Part shown: positions 47,751-54,215 of the stretch, piece by piece
How the letters are laid out: each line of letters begins with the position of its first letter
How positions within the stretch are numbered: the first letter of the stretch is position 1
Source: JAGOUB01 sp964648045
Lineage (GTDB): Bacteria; Patescibacteriota; Gracilibacteria; Peribacterales; Peribacteraceae
Assembly (NCBI GenBank): GCA_964648045.1
Contig: CAZYNU010000001.1
Span: 1 to 64,000 of the forward strand
DNA: 64,000 nt
Direction: 5' to 3'
Position numbers and translations under genes: made by a program
The notes under the pieces: model-generated
Seen by the model: only the letters and a program-made list of their open reading frames with translations
Told to the model about the DNA's origin: nothing
The model's database searches: none

Positions 47751-47782
47751 AAAAAAGCCCACTTCCCAATCGGGAAGTGGGC
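47751..47782 (-). terminator. Terminator between dcd and spoVG-like gene
   Basis: GCCCACTTCCC/GGGAAGTGGGC with a 4-base loop; the T-run (TTTTTT) is on the minus strand, so it serves the SpoVG-like gene. Confidence 0.88.
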
Positions 47783-47795
47783 GGTTGAAAGGTGA

Positions 47796-48281
47796 TCAGA
47801 CGACCAAGCGAAGGTGACTGGCCGGCATGAAGAGGATGTCATCCGGCGTAGTGGCTGCCGAATCGTAATCGTCGTAGCGGCAGGAATAGCCAGGGCACTG
47901 CGCCAGCGCCAGTTCGCGCGTGTACGCTGCCACGATGATGGCTTGAAGCGAATTCCGCGCGCCCGCGCAGACGGGGTGGGCGATATCGGCATGCAACTTC
48001 TGGCGGCCATCGGCTGCCGCCGTGGGATCGAGGTGTAACTTCCCACCGCAATCGTTGCAGAATCGAGCCCGGAGGTGGTTTTTACCACCACAATTCGGTG
48101 CCGGGCAGCGCCCGGTCAGCTTGCGACTCGGCATGGCGACGAACAGCCCCTTCGTGCCCTCGATGATCTTCAGGTCTCGAACGACGAACGCATTGTCGAA
48201 GCCGACTGAGGCGAAGGCACGAAGGCGCTCTTCGGCGACATCGGACATGAGCTTAATACGGACTTCGGTAACCAGGATCAT
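47796..48281 (-). CDS. SpoVG-family protein with inserted zinc ribbon
   Basis: A 161-residue protein. Residues 1-55 match SpoVG (VTEVRIKL...RLRAFASVGFDNAFVVRDLKIIEGTKGLFVAMPSRKL), a small nucleic-acid-binding protein. A zinc ribbon with Cys59, Cys64, Cys75 and Cys78 (C-x4-C...C-x2-C) is inserted, after which the SpoVG fold resumes with DIAHPVCAGARNSLQAIIVAAYTRELA, and a 35-residue Asp/Tyr-containing tail follows. AGGAG lies 9 bases before the ATG. The insertion sits where SpoVG normally has a short loop. Confidence 0.88.
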   Translation of the reverse strand: MILVTEVRIKLMSDVAEERLRAFASVGFDNAFVVRDLKIIEGTKGLFVAMPSRKLTGRCPAPNCGGKNHLRARFCNDCGGKLHLDPTAAADGRQKLHADIAHPVCAGARNSLQAIIVAAYTRELALAQCPGYSCRYDDYDSAATTPDDILFMPASHLRLVV

Positions 48282-48384
48282 GGCTGTAGACTCCTGATGG
48301 TTTGAAATGTCCCGCTCACCATCCTAGGCCTGTCGGGCGATTTCGCAATTTTAGAATTTACCCCCTTGCCGAGTCGGTTTTTGG

Positions 48385-48390
48385 TACACT
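48385..48390 (+). promoter_or_regulatory. Extended -10 promoter upstream of tRNA-Val
   Basis: TGG-TACACT, an extended -10 element about 100 bases before the tRNA-Val gene; TTGCCG lies only 13 bases upstream, too close for a normal -35. No ORF intervenes. Confidence 0.35.
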
Positions 48391-48493
48391 GCGGCGCGCC
48401 TGGACAACAAGCTCAGCCAAGCCCTCAAGCACCCGCGCCAGGCAGCGTTCCGAACGCTCGCCCCGTCGACCATCATTCCCATCACCGCACTCT

Positions 48494-48570
48494 GGACGAT
48501 TAGCTCAGCTGGTTAGAGCGTTCGATTCACATTCGAAAGGTCACTGGTTCGAATCCAGTATCGTCCACCA
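48494..48570 (+). tRNA. tRNA-Val (anticodon CAC)
   Basis: 77 bases including an encoded CCA. Acceptor GGACGAT/ATCGTCC; D-arm GCTC..GAGC; anticodon stem TTCGA/TCGAA around the loop TTCACAT (anticodon CAC, reads GUG); T-arm ACTGG-TTCGAAT-CCAGT. Confidence 0.97.
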
Positions 48571-48776
48571 GACAACTCGCCCATCGGGAACAGGCTCGCA
48601 ACCACACGCCATTTGGAGCCATATTTGGCGTTCAAAAAATTGAAAACATCCGCCAAGCACGAACGTATTTTGACGACAAACACTCTGCCGTTTATCATGA
48701 ATTTATAATGGTATTTTACATCATAGTCAAGTTACGACAGCGAGTGACTTTCTACAGGCATGAAAAAGGGGCAGAG

Positions 48777-49505
48777 ATGACAAAGCAATCGAATCGGGCC
48801 GCCGCGACACTCTTTACACTCCTCGAAGAGGAAGGCATGCCCGCGGAGGCATGGCAAGTCCTCATCGACAAACCCGAGTGGCGCAGCCTCATCATCGCCC
48901 ACTGGAAGGTGCTGGCGCAAAGTGCGGTGGTGACCGAAATCGCCCCGTCATTTAGTCATCACGCACGAGAGATCAACGTGCTGCTCAACCTTGGATATAC
49001 CGAGGACCAGTGCGCCGCGTTCGGTCCGCCGCCAGAGCGCCTGCCGGGCTTTCTCAGTTTCTTCGATCCTGGCTGGAGCCTCGAGCAGCTCCACAAACAC
49101 TGCCAGCAGAAGAAGTGGACCTTGTACAACACGCGCTACCAACGCTGCAAGGGTCAGAAGTTCATCAAAAAGGAGGAGGAGCCCGGCTACAGACAAATCC
49201 GCATGGAGGCGATCCCAGGCTCGCGGAGCAAGTCTTTCCACACCCAGAAAATGCTACTGCTCGATACTGAGGAAATTCCACCTGCCCGGCAGGTGATCAT
49301 GGGCATGGTCATTCACTATCAACTGGCCGACCAGTGGCTATTTCCGTCGTCGTACGTCCGCTGCCTTGGGAATGACGAAAGCCATATCGTCTGCGTCGGC
49401 TGGTTTAGTTCAAGAGGCCTCAATCTAAACGGCCATTTAGACCACGCCAATCGTTATTCCGATGTGGGCATCGCGCCCGCGAAGAAGTTCACCACGCAGT
49501 CCTAA
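48777..49505 (+). CDS. Hypothetical protein, 242 aa
   Basis: Unrecognised. The N-terminal half is helical (AAATLFTLLEEEGMPAEAWQVLIDKPEWRSLIIAHWKVL). The C-terminal half is mixed, with LFPSSYVRCLGNDESHIVCVGWFSSRGLNLNG and DVGIAPAKKF at the end. A pattern of a conserved Arg-Cys strand followed by a Gly-rich strand is seen in small uncharacterised CPR proteins, but I cannot assign a function. Possible weak ribosome-binding site GGGGCAGAG directly before the ATG. A terminator follows. Confidence 0.72.
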   Translation: MTKQSNRAAATLFTLLEEEGMPAEAWQVLIDKPEWRSLIIAHWKVLAQSAVVTEIAPSFSHHAREINVLLNLGYTEDQCAAFGPPPERLPGFLSFFDPGWSLEQLHKHCQQKKWTLYNTRYQRCKGQKFIKKEEEPGYRQIRMEAIPGSRSKSFHTQKMLLLDTEEIPPARQVIMGMVIHYQLADQWLFPSSYVRCLGNDESHIVCVGWFSSRGLNLNGHLDHANRYSDVGIAPAKKFTTQS

Positions 49506-49516
49506 CGACTTGCGTC

Positions 49517-49553
49517 CCCCCGCCATAACAACTGTGATGGCGGGGATTTTTTG
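49517..49553 (+). terminator. Rho-independent terminator
   Basis: CCCCGCCAT/ATGGCGGGG stem with a 10-base loop, followed by ATTTTTT. Confidence 0.9.
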
Positions 49554-49681
49554 CGTGCTGACGGGCGCCGCCTTAGTCGTGATCGTGCGGCTGGCGCAGG
49601 GCATCTGACGCGCACAAAAAGAAGGGGCCCACCATGCGGTGTTCCCCCGGGATCTGTTTCCAGTGGCGTCGGTGACACCGG

Positions 49682-50122
49682 TCAATCGATCTTGGTCTCC
49701 TCCTTTTTGATCGTTGGACGCGTCCAGTCTTGCCAAGCGACCTTGGCTGCGAAGATCAACGCCGTGACGAGCGGCCAGGCCGCGACACCCAGGCCGACGG
49801 CCCAACCCGCCGACTGCTCCGCGCCGACGGCCGAGCCGATCCAGAGACCGATGAGCCACGCCACGATCGGCAAGGCCCGGAATCCGCTCTCGAGGAAAAT
49901 CAGGACCATCTTCATCGCCCCGTCCTTGAGATCCGCGCCGAAGTCGGCGGGCACCCGACGCACCAAGCGCTTGCCGACGAGCCAGCCCGCGACGGCGACG
50001 ATGCTGAATGCCAGCATCAACAGCGCCCAGGGCAGATGCTGCGCGCCGTAGAAGGCGGCCGCGAAGCCGGTGGCGCCGCCAATGAGCGCGCCGACGACCA
50101 TCCAGATCCAATCACTCTTCAT
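49682..50122 (-). CDS. Integral membrane hypothetical, 146 aa
   Basis: Unrecognised. Four hydrophobic segments (WIWMVVGALIGGATGFAAAFYG, LLMLAFSIVAVAGWLVG, FRALPIVAWLIGLWIGSAVG, VGLGVAAWPLVTALIFAAKV), with a basic/polar stretch in between and a charged C-terminus TIKKEETKID. Possibly a small pore or holin-like protein, but no family is evident. The 175 bases between the previous terminator and this gene's stop show nothing else. Confidence 0.7.
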   Translation of the reverse strand: MKSDWIWMVVGALIGGATGFAAAFYGAQHLPWALLMLAFSIVAVAGWLVGKRLVRRVPADFGADLKDGAMKMVLIFLESGFRALPIVAWLIGLWIGSAVGAEQSAGWAVGLGVAAWPLVTALIFAAKVAWQDWTRPTIKKEETKID

Positions 50123-50222
50123 TCCCTCAATACCTCGCACCAAACCAAGCCGATCGCAGTGAAGAAACAGCAATCGCAAAATAAACTAAAAAATTATAAT
50201 GTCAATTATTACCCATGCATCC

Positions 50223-50573
50223 TCACTGCCCACGGCAGGCTCGACGCTGTTCCAACGTGAAGCAAGAGCCCTCGGGGCCGGCACCGGCGAAGATGCAGAG
50301 TGTGCCTTGCGGGCAACTGCGATCTGTCCGACTACAGGCAGCTTGCGGCTGGCAATCACCAGACCAATCAGCAGGCGGCACAACGGCACCACTCCCCTTG
50401 GGCGCGCGAGGCGTTTTGACAGCCGGTTTCTTCGTACCCTTCGCAGGTGGTTGTGCACGGGAAGAGGACGAATCGGGCGTGCCGTCGTTATAGGGCGGAG
50501 CGATGGCGGCGCTGCAGGCCGAAAGCGACAGTAGACAAGCGCTGGCCAGCGCGAATGAACGCAGGGAGAACAT
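50223..50573 (-). CDS. Small Cys-containing lipoprotein, 116 aa
   Basis: Unrecognised. Lipoprotein signal ending LSLSAC (Cys20 region), a Pro/Lys/Ser-rich linker (SSSSRAQPPAKGTKKPAVKTPRAPKG) and a compact C-terminal region with six Cys (GDCQPQAACSRTDRSCPQG..CIFAG...SCF...AC), likely stabilised by disulfides. TACGAT ends 7 bases before the ATG at 50573, with TTGTTT 18 bases upstream. Confidence 0.72.
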   Translation of the reverse strand: MFSLRSFALASACLLSLSACSAAIAPPYNDGTPDSSSSRAQPPAKGTKKPAVKTPRAPKGSGAVVPPADWSGDCQPQAACSRTDRSCPQGTLCIFAGAGPEGSCFTLEQRRACRGQ

Positions 50574-50667
50574 GGACGGCATCGTACTGACGATGGAAGC
50601 CTAGAAACAACGGACAAGACACGTATTTATGGTTCTATGGGCTGTTTCTAACGATCAGACTGGAATA

Positions 50668-50700
50668 TTGACAGAAAACACAATACATGATTAATTGTGT
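50668..50700 (+). promoter_or_regulatory. Promoter/operator region of the Nudix gene
   Basis: TTGACA (50668-50673) is followed by an inverted repeat ACACAAT-N9-ATTGTGT (50678-50684/50694-50700) that covers the expected -10 position. This suggests a repressor site. Confidence 0.45.
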
Positions 50701-50781
50701 ATTAGTCCGAGCCGCACCGTGCGGCATTCACAGCATCGGCTCCGAAAGAGACCGAGAGACCCAACCCGAAGGAGAGAGACC

Positions 50782-51426
50782 GTGTCCGACCAACCCCGCG
50801 GCGTGTTCGCCGCCATCCTGCACCACCCGAGCAAGAGCATCCTGCTGAGCTGGCGAGCCTTCGGCCCCACCCAGGGACAGGTGTGTCTCATCGGCGGAGG
50901 CGTCGATGAGACCGAGACCGACGAAGCCTGCCTGATCCGCGAGGCGCACGAAGAGGCCGAGATCCAGGTCCGCGTCGGCGTCATGCTGGGCTCGCCGCTC
51001 GTCTTCGGCACCGACACCGCCGTCTGCTACCTCGCCGAGATCCTTAGCGGTCAGCCCCAACCCAGCGCCGAGGCCGAATACCACCGATACTGCACCGAGG
51101 CCGAGATCCGCCAGGGCTACTGGCTCAAGACGCACGACGACGAACTGGCCCTACAGGAGGGCATCGGCATGTCCTGCGGACAGAGCCACGAACCCATCCG
51201 CATCGTCGGCCCGACCGACAAACTGGGCCGCACCGGCCGCTTCATCTGGGACGCGTTGTCCTTGTTCCAGTCGCCCGAAGAGTCCCCCAACCCCAACACG
51301 ATCCACCCGAGCCTGGGCCTGAGCAACGACGGCCTCTGGATCGTGGACACCAGCGACATCACGTTGCGCCGGTACCGCCGTCTCGACCCGTACACCGCGA
51401 GCGGCTACATGGAACCGCAGAGCTGA
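50782..51426 (+). CDS. Nudix-family hydrolase, 214 aa
   Basis: A Nudix protein with FAAILHHPSKSILLSWR and the Nudix box GGGVDETETDEACLIREAHEEAEI; it follows Gx5Ex7REUxEExGU except that the last Gly is Glu. The C-terminal ~110 residues, with an HDDELALQEG segment and strands to the end, form an extension beyond a minimal Nudix domain. The GTG start at 50782 is supported by AAGGAGAGA 4-12 bases upstream. A terminator follows. Confidence 0.85.
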   Translation: MSDQPRGVFAAILHHPSKSILLSWRAFGPTQGQVCLIGGGVDETETDEACLIREAHEEAEIQVRVGVMLGSPLVFGTDTAVCYLAEILSGQPQPSAEAEYHRYCTEAEIRQGYWLKTHDDELALQEGIGMSCGQSHEPIRIVGPTDKLGRTGRFIWDALSLFQSPEESPNPNTIHPSLGLSNDGLWIVDTSDITLRRYRRLDPYTASGYMEPQS

Positions 51427-51451
51427 CAAAAATCGGAGCCGCCAACCCTTA

Positions 51452-51481
51452 CCCCGCCACACCGTGGCGGGGCTCTTTTTT
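51452..51481 (+). terminator. Rho-independent terminator
   Basis: CCCCGCCAC/GTGGCGGGG stem with a 3-base loop followed by CTCTTTTTT. Confidence 0.92.
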
Positions 51482-51508
51482 GCCTGCCGGAAAAGACGGA
51501 ACAAAATT

Positions 51509-51536
51509 TTGACATCAGTGTTTTTTCCTGTTCAAT
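51509..51536 (+). promoter_or_regulatory. Promoter of the MFS gene
   Basis: TTGACA (51509-51514), 16-base spacer, TTCAAT (51531-51536); leader of about 80 bases with a strong Shine-Dalgarno at its end. Confidence 0.55.
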
Positions 51537-51623
51537 CGCCGGACGAATGATTTCGGTCATTCGCGTTCTTTCCACCGTCCGGACCCAACACCCGACTCAC
51601 CACCCGACCGCCAAGGAGATGTG

Positions 51624-52790
51624 ATGGAACGGAATCTCAACGCCCTGTTCGCCGTGCAGATCTGCATGGGCTGCCAATTCTTCCTGCCCGTGTTCTATGT
51701 CTTTCTTCGCGAGAATGGCCTGAGCTGGCGCGACGTGTTCGCCTTGGAGGCGATCTTCACGGGCAGCGTCATGCTCTTCCAGATCCCTGCAGGCATGGCC
51801 GCCGATCGCGTTGGCTGCAAGACGGTACTCATGGCCGGCTTTCTGGCGGGCGCCTGCGCCTTCCTCGTGCATGCCAACGGCACCGGCTTCGCCGCCTTCG
51901 CCTTGGGCAACGTCCTGCTCGCCCTGCTCGTGGCCTGCCACGCCGCCGGCCTGGAGACGATCACCTACGCCACGCTCGCCGCCCTCGGCCGCCCGACGGA
52001 GTTCCGCCGGACAATCGGGAGACTGCTCTTCGTCTCACTGCTGACGCTCGGACTCACCGGCATCATCGGCGGCCTGGTGGGCATCGCCAGCCTGCGACTG
52101 ACACTCTGGCTCAGTCTGCCGGCGTTCATCATTGGCGCGCTCTGCTGCCATAGTCTGGTGCAACCACCACTCACCAAGACGGGGCACGTCTCGCTACGGC
52201 AAGCCGTCGTAACTGTGTGGCAGCCCAACTGGCGCCTGCGTATGGTCATCCTGGTGAACATCGTCTTCCTCACAGCCGTCAGCACGCTTGGCTGGCTGGC
52301 ACCCGCCTATCATCTGCAGGTCGGCACACCAGAATGGGTGCTCGGCTGCTCGCAGGCGGCCGGCCAGATCTTAGGCTCGTGTTCGGCACGCTGGACGCAC
52401 CGGCTAGAAGCCAGGGTCGACGACCGCCTGCTCCTGCTCTGGGTGGCAGTCCTGCTTGGGTTAGCACTCGGAGGCATGCTGCTCATCGGAGGCTACGTCG
52501 GCATCGCCCTGCTCATCCTGGGACGCGGCTGCTTCGGCGCCATCTCCACGCTCGGCAGCGACCTACTGCACCGCCTGGTGGACGACCGCATCCGCAGCCG
52601 CGTCCAAGCCCTGCAAGGAGTGGGACTACGCGCCGCCATGGTGACCGCCAGTCTTGGCATCGGCAGTCTGCTCGACGGCGAGGCTGGCCTCAACACCATC
52701 CTCCTGCTCGCACTTGCGGGTGGAGGCGGGCTCATCATGATCACGCTCGTCGCGCTCACCATGGTGTGGCCGACCGAGTCATCGACGTAA
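51624..52790 (+). CDS. Major facilitator superfamily transporter
   Basis: A 388-residue transporter with about 12 hydrophobic segments. MFS features: a first helix LFAVQICMGCQFFLPVFYVFL, the loop-2/3 motif AGMAADRVGCKTVLMAG (related to GxLaDrxGrk), and a central loop near 185-200 separating two six-helix halves. The second half has a matching but degenerate loop. Substrate unknown. AAGGAG at 51613-51618 favours ATG 51624 over the adjoining GTG. It ends at a strong terminator, with a YdjC-like gene beyond. Confidence 0.87.
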   Translation: MERNLNALFAVQICMGCQFFLPVFYVFLRENGLSWRDVFALEAIFTGSVMLFQIPAGMAADRVGCKTVLMAGFLAGACAFLVHANGTGFAAFALGNVLLALLVACHAAGLETITYATLAALGRPTEFRRTIGRLLFVSLLTLGLTGIIGGLVGIASLRLTLWLSLPAFIIGALCCHSLVQPPLTKTGHVSLRQAVVTVWQPNWRLRMVILVNIVFLTAVSTLGWLAPAYHLQVGTPEWVLGCSQAAGQILGSCSARWTHRLEARVDDRLLLLWVAVLLGLALGGMLLIGGYVGIALLILGRGCFGAISTLGSDLLHRLVDDRIRSRVQALQGVGLRAAMVTASLGIGSLLDGEAGLNTILLLALAGGGGLIMITLVALTMVWPTESST

Positions 52791-52809
52791 TGTCCAAGTC
52801 CGGACAACG

Positions 52810-52839
52810 AGACCTCAGGTTCGCCTGGGGTCTTTTTTT
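52810..52839 (+). terminator. Rho-independent terminator
   Basis: GACCTCAGG-TTCG-CCTGGGGTC stem followed by seven T. Confidence 0.92.
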
Positions 52840-52860
52840 GCGCCCGCGTATGCTGTCCAG

Positions 52861-53700
52861 GTGCAGCGACGCCTCCTCATCACCGCCGACGACCTAGGTG
52901 CCAATCCCCCGCGCTCGCACGGCATCTTCCTATGCGCCGAGCAAGGTCTGGTGACTGGCGCAGGGCTGCTGCCCAACGGCAGCGACAGCGACCAGGCCGG
53001 CAAGCGCGCCCGCGAACGCCGTCTGCCCGTGGGCCTGCACCTGGCGCTCACCAGCGGCGAACCGCTCTCGCCGCCCGCCACCATCGAGAGCTTGCTCTTG
53101 CCCAACGGCACCTTCGCCGGGCGGCGAGAGTTCGAGCGGCGCCTGCGCGAGCGTGAGACCGACCGCACCCATCTGGAGCGCGAGATCCGCGCGCAGCTGG
53201 AATGGTGCCTCGACGTGCACGGCCAGCCGACCCATCTCTCGAGCGTGGACCACGTCCACTGCCACGCTGTCCTCGTGCCGCTCATCATCCCGGTGCTGCT
53301 GCGCTACGGGATCCTGCGCGTGCGTATCCCCAGCGAACCTCTGCCACCTTTCGGCTACGAGATTCCCGAGGTCGACCTGGCGGCCGCCCGCGAGATCTCG
53401 GAGCGCGCCGAAGCCGCCCGCGCGCTCTATGCCGCCGATGGTATCACCGGTACCGACACCTTTCGCGGCCTCACACTGGTGGGACGCATGTCAGCCAAGA
53501 ACTTTCGCCACACCATGGCTCGCCTGCCCGTCGAGGGATCGATCGAACTCATGGTGCATCCCGGCGCACCCACGCCCGTAGGGAGTGACTTCGATATCGA
53601 TCCGCAGCGGCAGACAGAGCTGCAAACCCTCACCGACCCGACAGCGACAGAGTTGATCGCAAAAATGAAGCTACAGCGAGCAACGTACGCGGACATCTGA
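52861..53700 (+). CDS. YdjC/ChbG-like carbohydrate deacetylase
   Basis: A 279-residue metal-dependent deacetylase: LLITADDLGANPP at the N-terminus (catalytic and metal Asp), LPVGLHLALTSG (His), and LSSVDHVHCHAVLVPLI (two metal/catalytic His). ChbG removes one N-acetyl group from chitobiose-type oligosaccharides; the substrate here could be another N-acetylated sugar. The start is GTG at 52861, 6 bases after TATGCT (52849-52854), an example of a probable leaderless GTG message. It lies only 22 bases after the MFS terminator. Confidence 0.9.
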   Translation: MQRRLLITADDLGANPPRSHGIFLCAEQGLVTGAGLLPNGSDSDQAGKRARERRLPVGLHLALTSGEPLSPPATIESLLLPNGTFAGRREFERRLRERETDRTHLEREIRAQLEWCLDVHGQPTHLSSVDHVHCHAVLVPLIIPVLLRYGILRVRIPSEPLPPFGYEIPEVDLAAAREISERAEAARALYAADGITGTDTFRGLTLVGRMSAKNFRHTMARLPVEGSIELMVHPGAPTPVGSDFDIDPQRQTELQTLTDPTATELIAKMKLQRATYADI

Positions 53701-53732
53701 AAACGGCGCCCCCGCAATGGCGGAGACGCCGT
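53700..53732 (-). terminator. Terminator of the small membrane protein gene
   Basis: Minus strand CGGCGTCTCCGC/GCGGGGGCGCCG (imperfect) followed by TTTTCA. It sits between the convergent ChbG-like gene and the 114-aa gene. Confidence 0.75.
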
Positions 53733-53753
53733 ATGTGTTCAGCGTGAGAGAGA

Positions 53754-54098
53754 TTACTTCTTGGACGACGAGGCGCCGGCCGAGCGGGCGGCGGCAGCCG
53801 ACGAGCGGGCAGCGGCCTTGGCAGCCTTGGTGGCAGCATCCTCCTCGAGACGGGGGGCAGTAATACCAGGTCGAGAGGGGGCACCGAGGCCCATGCCACG
53901 GCCCATAGCGGCCGAGGCGACCATGGCAATCACCCAGAGGGCGACGGCGGCTAGAATGCACATGCCGCCCCAGTATTTCTGACGCTCGCCGCTCAGGTGT
54001 TTGATGGCCCAAGCGAGCAGGAGCACGAGACCAACGAAGAAGAGCAAGTTGGAGAGGCCGTGAATGGCCGAAAGCCAACCGCCGGAGGAAGCCATCAT
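53754..54098 (-). CDS. Small membrane protein with Ala/Lys/Ser-rich tail, 114 aa
   Basis: Unrecognised. Two membrane helices (LSNLLFFVGLVLLLAWAIKHL and GGMCILAAVALWVIAMVASAAMG), then a 45-residue tail rich in Ala, Ser, Arg and Lys (AATKAAKAAARSSAAAARSAGA). The start at 54098 lies 7 bases after TATGAT (54111-54106); further upstream in-frame Met codons fall within that -10 box. Confidence 0.7.
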   Translation of the reverse strand: MMASSGGWLSAIHGLSNLLFFVGLVLLLAWAIKHLSGERQKYWGGMCILAAVALWVIAMVASAAMGRGMGLGAPSRPGITAPRLEEDAATKAAKAAARSSAAAARSAGASSSKK

Positions 54099-54215
54099 GG
54101 GCATCATCATAGGAAGAAGTGGGGAGAAATCGGCCCGAGAATACCCTCGACACACAAGACAATCGCTTGCCAACCATCCAAACCCGCCGTCGGGCGTCCA
54201 TTTCGCACGGTGGCT

